From assembly GCA_004194705.1 (NCBI GenBank), contig SADC01001279.1, forward strand, positions 620,001 to 684,000: a stretch of 64,000 nt of DNA, written 5' to 3'. Source of the stretch: Ditylenchus dipsaci. Taxonomy: Eukaryota > Nematoda > Chromadorea > Rhabditida > Anguinidae. This document shows, one piece after another, positions 53,346-64,000 of this stretch (the first letter of the stretch is position 1; each line of letters begins with the position of its first letter). Made by a program: the position numbers and the translations under genes. The notes below the pieces were generated by a model, which was not told the origin of the DNA, made no database searches, and saw nothing but the letters and a program-made list of their open reading frames with translations.

Positions 53346-56099
53346 TTATTTCAGAAAGAATGGAAGCGTCATTTGAGACTTTTGCTTCTTGCCTCTAAGG
53401 AAGGACTTTTGTCGAAGAGCATCGCCGATAAGAGTGAACACTTTCCCACCAAGTACAAATTGGAAGGTCGCCTTTTCTTTGGATATAACTAAAAAAATAA
53501 CTTCTTGGAATAGTCTGGTGCGTTATTAGTTCCAGACAACAACCAACCGATTAGTTTGTCCTTGCGAGTAACCATTTGAAACGTAGACTTAGATTCATGA
53601 ATAACAATTCCATGAAGACCAATCTGAAAAAAATTCAATGGGTTGTAATTCCCCAGCTAAATTAGTTTTTGGGAAAATTTTCGGTACAATTCTGGTATAC
53701 CCCAGCACTCAATTCTGGTATACCCCCAGCACTCAATTCTGGTATACCCCAGCACTCGATCCTGGTATACCAACACTTTACCCCACAATTGAAAGCTGAG
53801 GATGTTAGCTACACGATGGTGTAAAAATTTCTTGGTTTAGTTCACAAAAATGTATACCTTTTAATTAAAATTGAATTGAATCTTTTCGAGTGAAAATTGA
53901 ACGCTCAAAAATGATTCAATTCTATTTTAATTAAAAGATGTGCATTTTTGTGAACTAAACTAAGAAAATTGTTACACCATCGTGTAGCTAACATCCTCAG
54001 CTTTCAATTGTGATGTAAAGTGTTGGGGATATACCAGAATTTAGTGCTGGGGGTATACCCGAATTGAGTGCTGGGGGTATACCAGAATTTAGCTAAATTT
54101 TCTAAACCAAGGGGTGATTTTCCGAAAAGCTAAAAAATTAAAAGACACAATCTGTAAAAATGAACCACTTCTCGAGAAGAGACGGCCATGTCAGAAAAAT
54201 TAAAATTTTATTTCGTACTATCTTGTAGCCTGAACTCTGGGAGCTTAAAACAACTGGACTCTTTTCAAAATGATACTATAAGAGGCGAGCAATAACCGTT
54301 TGAAGTTTATCGGTCATCAGGTGCCACTTTTTTTACCTTCTCAACTTGAAAAGCCTCTAGCTTCAAGTTTTTTTGATTAACCCACACTCATAATTACTCA
54401 ATTCACTCCTTATTAAAAGCGCTATCTTATGCGCATAAGGGTTTTTAAACATCGTTCGAAAATTTAGGAAAATTAGCTAATATTCAAAAAGTTGTCATTT
54501 TGGGAAATCGTAGAGTTAAGAAAGAAACCTATTTTTAACATCCTTTTTCCTCGTTGACCATCCTGAATTTTTTCGCATTTTGTAGCGCTGTTCCTGCGCT
54601 ACAAAATAGGCAACAAGAAATTTAAAAAAGTTTTAGGTAACTGTGGTCATACAGGCAGTCTTTTAAAGTAACTCGCAAAATGTCGAAACATGATTTGACG
54701 TAAAACTTTTTATGCAATAGGCAAACCTCTAAGTCTGACACCATTCGTGCTCGGCATGGTCGATTTGCATGTAAAACTGCTTTGGCATAAAAAAATCGCT
54801 TTTTAATTTCAAATTCCGCTCGAGAAAAAAGACATTTGAAAGAGCTCTATAAATTTTATGGGCAATACTTAACAGTATTCAACACATTACACCCACATTA
54901 TGCTTTTATACTTTTTATATTTATCCAAAAAAATGAATTTTATATCCAAACTATTTCAAACAACTCTAAACTTATTCAAATAACCTCAGATCACTCCAAA
55001 CAATCTCAAACCACTCTATACTACATAAATCACCTCGAAACCATCTTTAACCACCGAAAATGAACTATCTGGGGGTTTTCAGATATTTTAGACATTTCGG
55101 GAATATATTAGTTCTGATGAATTCGCGAAACGTTTCGAACATTAGTTTGAGATGGTTTAGACTCAATGAAAAAAAATTCAAAAAAAATCTAAAAAATATG
55201 CCTCGGTCCCCCTGTTGTTTAATTGAGTGCTGGGTGTACTGAACTTGAGTGCTGGGGGTATACCGAAATTTAGCCTATACAGTCACCAAAATTAAATTTA
55301 ACACGAAACAAGTGAAAACAGGGATGGTTTTTGAAAAATTACTTGTACTCGCCATTTGCACTGTGACGCATCTTGAAATATTGTGACAAAATGTAATGTT
55401 AAAAGCAGGGTTGCATTCAGTCGGTTTTTTGAGATCGGTTGGTTTTAAAAACCGTTTTTTCAAAAATTTATACAAAAATTTATATAACTGACACTACCTC
55501 AATTTCGGCTAATTTTTGTCGTAAATAAAACCGGTATTTTGCTAAACCCTTTTTTCAGCCTTCCTGGTTTTTCTGAACCCGGTTTTCGGTTCCGGTTTAT
55601 TTGCCAAAAAAAACTCTGTTTTCGGATAAGCGACCGAATGCAACCCTAAACTAGCTGCTGCTGCCCCTGCTGCTGCTACATGGTGAAATGACTACGAGAC
55701 TTACTTGTGATGGATTAGGGGCATCTTCCACTCTCAGCAAGCATCCATGGTAATCAGCCTTGAGAAGACGCTCATCCGGCCCACTTTTCATTTGATCGAT
55801 AAGCGCGGTGAAGTATCCACACCATAGTTCATAGAGTGGTTGAAAATTGGAGTACCTGAAAAACAAAATTTAAACAGTATTTAGAGGTTAAATACTAGAA
55901 ATGTTGCTAGAAACCAAACAAGTTACTTCAAATCTTTCCTTTGCTTCAGTCCACCTGCTCTCCTGATTAAGTTTTCTGGTTTCCGCTTCCTTATTTTCTT
56001 TGCCTTACGACTGTTTTTCTCGAAATTGAAAACCTTGATGGACGCAGACCCCCCTTGTGATACCGCTGCATTAGAAGATGATTGCCCAACACGATTCAT
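53346..56099 (-). CDS. POP4: RNase P/MRP protein subunit POP4 (Rpp29)
   Basis: Four phase-consistent exons: 56099-55927, 55855-55705, 53623-53548 and 53488-53346, giving 180 residues. POP4 is a subunit of RNase P, which trims tRNA 5' leaders, and of RNase MRP, in the nucleus. Exon 1 carries a basic N-terminus (RKAKKIRKRKPENLIRR). Exon 2 has the family helix PLYELWCGYF and LLKADYHGCLLRV. Exon 3 has GLHGIVIHESKSTFQMV, and exon 4 VISKEKATFQFVL followed by a Lys-rich end; exons 2-4 build the Sm-like barrel. Introns are 71, 2081 and 59 bp. The long one holds a palindromic MITE and other repeats. The protein is somewhat shorter than typical animal POP4, mostly at the N-terminus. The start was chosen as the only ATG giving the basic leader. 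Confidence 0.92.
53691..54086. mobile_element. Palindromic MITE with ggtataccccagcactcaa tandem ends, copy 2
   Basis: Same family as 51579-51942, here with three tandem end units on each side. It lies in the second intron of POP4. A third partial copy (two end units only) is at 55218-55266 in the same intron. Confidence 0.85.
54100..55210. other. POP4 intron sequence
   Basis: AT-rich, with loose tandem of caaactcaaacaactc-like words at 54950-55040. No exon recognised. Confidence 0.4.
55407..55647. mobile_element. MITE with agggttgcattcagtcgg ends
   Basis: Left agggttgcattcagtcggtt and right ...gcgaccgaatgcaaccct are inverted. The interior has many ccggttt words in both orientations. Located in the second intron of POP4. 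A hAT-like origin is possible, but no 8-bp duplication is evident. Confidence 0.7.
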
Positions 56100-56160
56100 T
56101 TTGATTTCTAAAATAGATTCGCTGAGAGCTATGTAAAAACAAGTAAGCTATTTAACTGAC

Positions 56161-57721
56161 GTGCCTATAAAAGGTGAATTAGAGAAATGGTCAATGAACT
56201 ATTTGATAAAAAAGACATTTGGTCAAATAAGGGTTTGCTCAAATAACATATTTGATCAAAGTCTTGTTTGAATTTTAAATTGTTTGGCCAAGCGTATATT
56301 TAGTCTCGTACTTGTTTTATCAAAGAACATTTGGTCAAATCACTGTTTTGGTCTAGACTCTAGAGCAGACCTGTGCAAGGGCCGGCCTAAAAAGCCTATC
56401 ACTTCTTCTCAAGCTGGGATAGAAATTTCAGATATCCTTACTTCACCATTTCGACGTTTAGGCTGTTTTTCAGCAAATATTTTCATGCAACTTCACTATA
56501 CAGTATCTGCTAGGCGAAAGAATAGTTTGCGTCGTTTTTAGGTGACAGCTACCCATGCACCATTTGCTCCCCTGCTGAATTGATCCTCTGTTAATTGATC
56601 CCTCAGTAGGTTACAAATTCGAAACCCGGTGGTGACAATCATTTTTTCTCAAATAACCACAGAAAAGCAAAAAAGATGTACTAATTTCTTAATTTTAAAA
56701 CAAACTATGCTATCATATGTGAAATCGTGTGGTGAGTTGGCTGTGATAAGACCAAAACTACGAATTCACGCACTTGAATCCGGCATGGTTTGTTTTTTTT
56801 AATTTTAAAAATCCATCCAGCTGGATGTCCACCTGGTCAGTTGTTACCCACCCAAGGTTTTTGGGTTCGGGAGGTAAAAATAAACGTTTGGTCTTGTCCA
56901 TAGTTGGACCGCCGCCGGCGGCACCCCTTCGATTACCTTCGGCGGCCCCGGCGATGCCCGGTGATCATAGTTTTTTGAGATGAGAGTGGCACAATTATAT
57001 CAAAAAACTATGACCGCCGGGCACCGCGGGGGGGGGGGGGGGGGCGCCGAAGGTAATCGAAGGGGTGCTGCCGGCGGCGGTCCAACTATGGTCTTGTCAA
57101 ACCTTGTTACCCAGACGATTTCACGTATCATAGGCAACATGATTTTAATTTTTAAAAATTTTGATTTTTCAGGTCATCCAGGTAAGGATATGGATGGCGA
57201 TAATCGCAAATTAGTCCTATCAAACCCAATTCCCCACACGATTTTATGTTAAAATAAATGGTTTGTTTTCGAGTTTGACGAATTTTATTTTAGGCCATCC
57301 AGCTTATTATCCAGCTGGGCCCTGGGTACTTACACTAAGTTTTGGAATTTAAGTCGTTAAATCACAGTTTTCGTATTTTCGAACCATGTTCAGCGTAAAG
57401 TTTTGGGTATGATACCATGGTTTGAAATTTAGTTGAAATCATGTAAAAAAACCAACATTTTCGGTATTTGGAGACAGATGAACCCTCAGAATATGTACCT
57501 ATCCTGGTATGGGTGTTGTGCCGGAGAAGATCATTATGATTTCTGAAGTAAACAGGGCTAGAGCAAATGTTCTTTCACCAAATATACGATTGGCCAAACA
57601 ATTTAAAATTCAAACAAGACTTTGATCAAATATGTTATTTGAGCAGACCCTTAATTTGACCAAATGTCTTTATTATCAAACAGTTCATTGACGATTTCTC
57701 TAATTTACCTTCTATAGGCAC
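56161..57721. mobile_element. Element with ~140-bp inverted ends, host to a nested hAT MITE
   Basis: Left end gtgcctataaaaggtgaatt and right end aatttaccttctataggcac. The arms pair over about 140 bp through gacatttggtcaaataaggg and tttgatcaaagtcttgtttg. The internal part includes ORFs without motifs and the nested element at 56899-57090. It starts about 60 bp above the POP4 start codon, so it may occupy the POP4 promoter region. Confidence 0.8.
56899..57090. mobile_element. GC-rich hAT-like MITE, 192 bp
   Basis: Ends CATAGTTGGACCGCCGCCGG and its complement, flanked by perfect 8-bp duplications gtcttgtc (891-898 and 57091-57098). It is almost entirely a GC-rich palindrome with a run of G residues near 57029-57045. 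No ORF of its own. Confidence 0.88.
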
Positions 57722-57724
57722 GCC

Positions 57725-58205
57725 ATTTAATGTTCAAGTGTTTTGACCGGTGTACCACGATATTGCTAACACACAAAATATGTCTGTGTTGTAATTTACA
57801 CTTTTCCACTTTTATTTTCTTCTCGAACCTATCGCCAACTAATTTTGTTCAAAGAAACGAAAGCATATTTTATTTAATCAAATCAATTAAATCACACTTA
57901 ATTTAAAAATTCATCATTGGGCTAAAACTTGGTACCAATATAATCATCAAAAATGACTTGTAGAACTTTTTTTACACGCACACATGGCATTTATATACGA
58001 ACAACAATATTTAGGCGCCGGGATTGATGAAAGACTGGAATGCACAATGAAAAAAAGGTCAAGAAAAAAGATCAGACAATTTCCAAAATTAGCAATAAAG
58101 AAGGACAACTACAACTGACTAATTAGAAGACATGTGTAGAGAAATTTAAGAGGAAGTAACCGTTATTTCTAATGTGGTTTTTTCAGGAAAATGTACAATT
58201 GAGTA
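57725..58205. other. Intergenic sequence downstream of CHAC2
   Basis: AT-rich; presumably includes the 3' untranslated region of the minus-strand CHAC2 gene. No feature recognised. Confidence 0.35.
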
Positions 58206-58212
58206 AAGTGGG

Positions 58213-59118
58213 CTAGGTGCTGGCATAAGACCCCACTTTGTGTTGTATTTTTTCAATCAAATAATTGAGCTTATAGTCCAATTGCCGGAGAATCTCGTCC
58301 TCAACCCGAGCCTTTTCGCAGGCTTTTAGCAAACGCGTCTCAATCTCAAAAAGATGTTCATCTCGGTGGTGTGGGGCTAATCTTCTTTGGCAGTCGGCAA
58401 GCCGAAGAGCATACTCCAAATTAGAACCACTATTACCACGACACATCAGGATCTGAAAAAAACAAATTAAGTTCAGATTTATATTGAACAAAAGTGAAAA
58501 CAAGTTACCGTGTTCACTATCTCGTTCTCATCAGTGGAATTAGCATTGCCCGAAACCTCCACTGAGATATACACACTCAGGTTGAATGGCTCAGATCCAT
58601 CATCGGATAGAATTTGACTTGTTCTCTCTACAATCAAGCTTTTATAAAGCGCTTTCAACTTTAAACAGAAAATGAAAAATTTACCTTATATCCAGCGCGT
58701 TCTCTATAATTAAGGTAGGCAAGGGTGCTTTCGATCGCCTCATCTGGAATCTTGTAGGCCATTCCCCAAGTTTTGCCACCCTTTTGTTTCACCAGACTGA
58801 CCACTCTTCCCGGCTGAAATTTCCACTCATTACAGGTGGATGAAAGTAAAAAATACGACAAAGCAAAATTAGATAATTAAATGGCCTCTAGATTCAACAC
58901 CTCATAATTTAATGTCATATTTTGGAGACGCTAAATCGAGAGGCTAACATAGCTCGCTTTGAAATACTAGATAAATCATTTACACTATCAGGTGTGCCTC
59001 GATGATCAGGAGATAATTGCCAGAACCTTCTCACGTAGTCCGAAACAACACCTGGGACAGCCTCCACATAGTCAAAATCAGTGTACCATAGAAGGGATCC
59101 ATAGCCGAAGATATACAT
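58213..59118 (-). CDS. CHAC2: Glutathione-specific gamma-glutamylcyclotransferase, CHAC2 type
   Basis: Exons 59118-58984, 58813-58685, 58625 (or 58627)-58509 and 58452-58213; about 206 residues. The family cleaves glutathione to 5-oxoproline and Cys-Gly in the cytosol. Visible signatures are the nucleotide-independent substrate loop MYIFGYGSLLW, RRFWQLSPDHRGTP, GKTWGMAYKIP and YLNYRERAGY with the catalytic glutamate, and the C-terminal DEHLFEIE. Slightly longer than usual CHAC2. At exon 3, using the first AG gives REQVKFYP, which matches the family well but then loses the frame by one base. Using the next AG keeps the frame but loses that match. A one-base deletion near 58605 is therefore likely in the sequence. 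Confidence 0.92.
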
Positions 59119-59340
59119 GATTTTTTCCGAGTATTAGCTAGTATTATAGTGATAGTCAACTGTGAAAATAAAGTGAGTCCGATCAGTGCTAGAATATATA
59201 ATTATTAACACCGAAAAAGCAATAAGCTGACAGGTCAATTCAACAACAAAAATAGACAATTTGCGGCCAAAAAATAAATTTATGATGCAAACTGGGGGTA
59301 CAAACAACTAGACAAAAAATAATAATCCAAATTTGAATTA

Positions 59341-60733
59341 TCAGGAGACGGAATAGAATGCAAATTTGTTTTTCACTTCACTGGCAATAATAGAAGCAAT
59401 CTGAAAAAGCATAATGACGTTGGAGAAAGGAAAGATACAAGAAGATCTAAAAATACCATTTGCAGAGAGGCCATAGCTCCGTAACCTTTGTCCCCGCAAA
59501 TCAGCTCTTTTTCAATTGGTGGAATTTCCTGAAAATAGATGACACACAATAGTTGAGCGAAAAGTTTTACAGAAATAGATCAGTACCCTATACAAAAGCA
59601 GTTCCTTCAGTGTTTTCAAATGTTGGTAGGTCAATGGGCTGTTCCACATGCAGGTGTTCTAAAAATATATGGAGTAAGAGGGTAATGGGCTGAAAAATTT
59701 TCCTCCTACTTTAGTTACTTTAGCCTACTCCATGGGATGTTGGAAATAATCAATATAAGGGATTAATAGAGTTAAAACAGTAAATACAACTTCCATTTAA
59801 TGCTATTTCTTTACCTACCATTTTACACAAAATATTTGGACCGCCGATAATTCGATAACCCGATAAATTTATTGGTCTACCGAGACTTGTCTATAAAAGC
59901 AACCAAAAGCAACCAAGTAGATTGAAACAACCCGTTTAAAAAAATTTTCCATACACCTATAATAACTGAAATCTACCATAGCTGGTGCAAAGTACAATGG
60001 TTTATCTTGATCCCATGCTCGAATAACAGAAGTTACGAGGTTGTCTGTAAAAAACATCAGCTATTACAAAAAATAGAATAAAAATTACCGCAGATGCCAT
60101 GCGCCACTTTCGCCATCGAGTTCGCGTCTAATGGAGCGACTAATAGAATATCAGCCCATTTTCGAAGCTCTGCAAATACGATGAATATATTAATTACCAC
60201 TAGAACGAAAAAAAGGTTTTTCACCAATATGCAAAACAGGATCCCCACGTTGCTTCCACATATTCCATTCATCTTTGTCATCATACACAGTTTCTTGCAT
60301 CAGCCTAGAGTCGAAGAAATTTTTGGCGCTTTCGGTCGTCATAACCTAAACGAAGCAAAAAATATTTGCACACTGCGCAATCAGAACAAAATTGCCAAAC
60401 CAACCTTGATAACCAATTTGTCTATGGGAGATAGACGATACAATTCACCGATCAGTTCAGGAAGTTTCATCGCAGCCACTGAGCCAGTCACAGCAATGAG
60501 CAGATGGAACTTGCCAGTAGAGCGCGTAATCTTGTGTGTAGCATCGAAAGCTGAACGGAAGCTGGCGGTGGAGCAGGAGCTTAGACTCCGATTGTCGTTG
60601 TCTTCATCCAACTGAAACAACTATGGATCACAGGAACTCTCCAAACCAAAATCAAGTCCACCTCATTTGCAGCATTTGCAGAATTTTCACCATCTTCAAT
60701 GAGCAAACGTTTTGCAGGCGGACTTTTAGACAT
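59341..60733 (-). CDS. PPCDC: Phosphopantothenoylcysteine decarboxylase
   Basis: Eight exons: 60733-60662, 60611-60405, 60346-60225, 60169-60089, 60044-59977, 59658-59587, 59528-59457 and 59400-59341; about 250 residues. It is an FMN enzyme of coenzyme A synthesis that decarboxylates phosphopantothenoylcysteine to phosphopantetheine. Signatures are HLLIAVTGSVAAMKLPELI (flavin site), DPVLHIELRKWADILLVAPL with the active-site His, DANSMAKVAHGICDNL, and the APAMNTCMW substrate motif split over two exons. The C-terminal part holds ICGDKGYGAMA with its cysteine. The N-terminus has about 40 extra Ser/Asp-rich residues. Exon 3 contains one extra base near 60300: the reading VMTTESAKNFFDSRL must shift to continue as MQETVYDDKDEW. 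All other junctions keep phase. Confidence 0.93.
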
Positions 60734-60789
60734 TGCTTTGCTGTTCCGAAAAGAAGATGAAGTACAAAGATAAGTAGACGAGCAAACAG

Positions 60790-61920
60790 AAATTTACAGC
60801 CCTCACAAAAAAAATGAGTTCAAAAATTAATTTTGCAAATGACAAAAATTGGCAAGACAAAAACGCAGTTCAAATAGTGCTTTTGTCCAATATGGGGTTA
60901 GAAAAGAGCAAAGATAAGATTGAGAGGTATCTAGTCACAAAATATTTTTCATTTGCACTTTGGATGGACGGAGGAAGAAAAAAAACAAAAACAGACAAAG
61001 CACTCAAATACCTCGTCAGCACTGAACGGAGAAAGAAAGTGAGGTATTTTTCAAAAATAAGCTGACGTAGTAAAGGAAGCAAAAGGGTCAATTTTATTAT
61101 ATCAAAACAAAGTTCAGACGAACTACATTTTTTGATACAAATGGCTACCAGCTGTCTGCTTGGTCTAAGCAGTCTAAATCAAACTTAACTTTTCGGCTCA
61201 ATCAGCCCAGAATTATAAAGAAGCACGAGAAGAATGAAAAGGGCGGACCCAGTGTTCAACAATCTATACAAACAATTAACATGAAGGGAATGGAACGAGA
61301 TGTCTGCTTTTCCTTTTCACTCCCTCCACACAGAAACAATTCCTACACTTTACTAGCTCTAAATGATGCAATTGCCAGCATCATTGCAGAGTAAAAACGG
61401 AACATCCACCAAAAAATAGCAATATAGCAGTTGGACTATTACTTTTTAACTTTTTCTTATGTTCTTTGCAGAAAAAAGAAATAGCCAGTGCCCGAAAATA
61501 AGAAAAAGTAGTACAGCAGAAAAAGATAACCCCAAGCAAAATAAGGGACTGAAAGTCTAGAAGTGTATAGTATTGCTGTCTTTTTCTGGAACGCAATGGC
61601 AAAAAAAGCAGGGGAAGAAAAGAGTGTGTATATAAAAGTGCTTTTTCAAGCCATGTGTTCTCAGTCTACTGGATTGGCCAGACAAAAGTCCTTCCAAAGA
61701 ACACGAGCACCAAATGCTGCTATGGCCAAAATGTATGTATCTTGATGCAATCATGATGCAATTCCATGGCCAAGTTGCAATTATCTACCGAGTGGGTAGC
61801 CAAATTGGATTATGTCATAACTGCCTTGGCCTCCCTGTCGTTATTTCGCGTTCAACACTCAGGCTCCCAGGCGTAACTTTTGTGACCACTTATGCTGAAT
61901 TTCTCGCTGAACACGATAGC
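60790..61920. other. Region upstream of PPCDC, no gene recognised
   Basis: Presumably includes the PPCDC promoter, but no specific site can be assigned. Short frames on both strands (60814-61065, 61563-61745) have no motif. Confidence 0.35.
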
Positions 61921-62021
61921 TTCTTTGTGGACAAAGCTTTTTTCTGGAGCAAAAAGACTTTTTTTGGGTCAAAATTTAGCTGGAGCAAAAAGACTTTTTT
62001 TTGGCGCAAAAAGACTTTTTT

Positions 62022-62866
62022 GTAGAGACAGAAACAAGACAAGATCTTGGCCAAGATTTTGTCTTGTCTTGCCCCAATTTTGACTGAAAATCTTGTCTTG
62101 GGATCTTGCTTGGTCATTTCTAGGAATCTTGGTCTTGGTATTATGGTCAATCTTGTATGCAAAATTTACAAAACACCCGACTACCCATTTTATCGTTTTT
62201 AGGGCCCATAGCATACCTGATTTCTGTTTTTGGGCTTCATACAAGATTAAAAAATGGCGGGAAAGGACAATTCCGTCCCACCCGCCGTCCCGAAATCCCG
62301 CCTGAACATTTTCCAACAATATCTTGTCCCGGTGTCCCGTCTGGAAAAGAATTATACAAATTTCGTCCCGTGTCGTCCCAAAAATGTCGAACTTGCATCT
62401 CTAATAAAACACACGTCAAACAATATAAAAAGCACATGATCAAAAACAGGGAAACATAGTGCGTAAAAATTATAAACACTAGCCACAAGTTTTGCTATAA
62501 AAATGGTCACCTGTTAAAAACTGTCAAAATTGTCTAAACAGTCAACTTTCGATTTTAAGAACCCTCGATTTAACGAAACTCTTAATTTATCGAACTTTTT
62601 TCAACGCCTATTCTGCCAGTGATTAAATAAAATGACCAAAATTTGCTCTTGATATAACAAAACTCTCGGTTTAACGAACATTTTTTCCGGTCTCCAAGGG
62701 TTCGTTAAATCAATCGAGAGTTGCCTGTATAAATCTTGGTTTTTAGCCAAGATCTTGGCCAAGATCTTGGCTGACCGTTTTCAAAAATCTTGCTCTTGGT
62801 CTTGGTCAAAATTTCAGCTAAAAATCTTGTCTTGGAATCTTGCTTGGTCCCCACTTTCTGTCTCTA
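62022..62866. mobile_element. Nested element with gtagagacagaaa ends and cttgg repeats
   Basis: Ends gtagagacagaaacaag and ctttctgtctctac. Subterminal zones are dense in ccaagatcttggcc-type words in both orientations. It lies inside the 61925-63515 element, so it is younger, and itself holds the 62539-62727 element. Confidence 0.75.
62539..62727. mobile_element. pogo/Tigger-like MITE, 189 bp
   Basis: Left cagtcaactttcgattttaa and right ttaaatcaatcgagagttgcctg. Same terminal style as 6856-7023 but distinct in sequence. Third level of nesting here. Confidence 0.7.
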
Positions 62867-63523
62867 CTTTTTTGGGTCAAATATTTTTGGTTCAAAAAAA
62901 CTTTTTTTTGGGTCAAAAAATACTTTTTTTGGGCCAAAAAGACTTTGTTTGGGGCAAAAAAAACTTTTTTTTGGAGCAAATAGGGTTTTTTTTTGGTGCA
63001 AATTTTTTAGTTGTAATTCTGCATTCCCTTTTATTTTTATCCCTTTCATGAAGTATGTTTTTTGAAGTATGTTTTTTGGGCAAAACTGTTTTTTGGGGGT
63101 TTGCTAAGAAGCTGTTAAATTTTTGCGAGAAAAATCGATTGAGTGGATCAGAATTCCAGTCCGATGGGCTTTATCGCTCAGAAACTTAGCTTAGGGTGGT
63201 TCAAAGCGGAATAACGTGCAATGCTGAGCGATAACGTCCATCTGACTGGAATTCTGATCCGCTCAATCGATTTTTCTCGCAAAAATTTAATAGCTTCTTA
63301 GTAAACCCTTAAAAACAGTTTTGCCCCAAAAAACATACTTCATGTGTTAGAAAAATAAAAGGGAATGCAGAATTACAATTAAAAAAATTTGCACCAAAAA
63401 AAAAGCAAATTTGCTCCAAAAAAAGTTTTTTTTGCCCCAAAAAAAGTCTTTTTGTTCCAGCTAAATTTTGACCCCAAAAAGTCTTTTTGCTAAAAAAAAA
63501 GCTTTGTCCTTTCTTTGTGTACA

Positions 63524-64000
63524 GGGTGTCCCAGAAAAAAAAACCCCTACCCTTCAAGGGCACCATATGACCAATTGCATACTACAATTTTTTGATAATT
63601 TCATGTCATTTTGTAGCCCTGGAAATTCTCTATCGAATTTATGAAAACATTTCATTAATGAGAATTTTTTTGGATACATTGACAAAACGAAACTCAAAAC
63701 TTCAATTTCAAATCCCGGAATTTTCCGTTTTTTTTTAAATTGTAGAATATTCAAAATTTTTTTTTTAAAAGCTGTGAATTTCATGATGTAGCGCACAAAA
63801 TTCACTTTACAGAAAAAAAATTAGATCTGAGTGTTGAGATATGGTCTTTTGAAAACAAAAACTCAGAATGAAAAAATCCAATTTTTCAAAATGCCCATAA
63901 ACTTCCAAAATGACCTAAAATGTGTTAAGAACCAAAAAACAACTTTTCTGAACAAGTTCACAAAATCGTTACGTACCAATCGAAAGAGGAGAACAAGAGC
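63524..64000. mobile_element. acagggtgtccc element end, continues past the window
   Basis: The terminus acagggtgtcccagaaaaaa is typical of mariner-like and related short elements. The inverted partner is not in the window. The following sequence is AT-rich with no ORF motif. Confidence 0.4.

Larger units (their letters stand above)
61925..63515. mobile_element. Large foldback element with gggtcaaaaaaac-type arms
   Basis: Left arm (gacaaagcttttttctggag, then caaaaagactttttttggg units) is inverted to the right arm (ccccaaaaaaagtctttttg ... aaaagctttgtcc). A second pair of the same units faces inward at 62875-63010, and a strong palindrome with gcgagaaaaatcgattgagt arms is at 63124-63283. Repeated Lys/Phe-rich frames on both strands come from these units. 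Confidence 0.75.

Noticed and set aside
61714..62162. Overlapping Lys/Phe-rich frames on both strands (up to 103 codons)
   Set aside because: They come from the repeated caaaaagactttttttggg units of a foldback element and are open on both strands because of their composition.

Overview
This window is a piece of an AT-rich animal (invertebrate-type) nuclear genome. The evidence is spliced genes with canonical GT-AG introns, many of only 55-75 bp, a Reeler domain, an intron-split RNase P subunit, and a very heavy load of cut-and-paste DNA transposon debris. No operons, bacterial signals or CRISPR arrays are visible. The species cannot be named from the sequence.

Recognisable single-copy genes are all on the minus strand. 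They are a Reeler-domain protein (2.7-4.5 kb, partial), a Ser-rich protein of unrecognised family with eight phase-consistent exons (10.5-24.7 kb), the RNase P/MRP protein POP4 (53.3-56.1 kb, four exons), a CHAC2-type gamma-glutamylcyclotransferase (58.2-59.1 kb, four exons) and phosphopantothenoylcysteine decarboxylase PPCDC (59.3-60.7 kb, eight exons). CHAC2 acts in glutathione turnover, PPCDC in coenzyme A synthesis and POP4 in tRNA 5' processing; I see no functional link between neighbours. PPCDC, probably CHAC2 and possibly the Ser-rich gene carry one-base frame breaks, which could be consensus errors or real decay.

The centre (33-51 kb) is a transposon-built accessory block. A large inverted repeat (34.38-37.82 kb against 45.05-47.83 kb) carries fragments of RNA polymerase II largest subunit (RPB1), a hAT transposase fossil with BED-like and dimerization remnants, and a repeated short Lys/Arg-rich ORF. 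Its outer right breakpoint lies inside a histone H2B-like exon. Between the arms is a hAT-type element (39.46-40.77 kb) with a perfect 8-bp target duplication, GC-rich subterminal repeats and a small two-exon gene as cargo. There is also a four-unit tandem array and other possible captured exons. Right of the arm are two further diverged copies of the Lys/Arg-rich ORF unit.

The rest of the window is largely foldback MITEs, often nested. They include hAT-like elements with 8-bp target duplications, pogo/Tigger-like elements with TA duplications, and several families with no name that I can give. Long stretches between them hold AT-rich sequence in which I see no gene.
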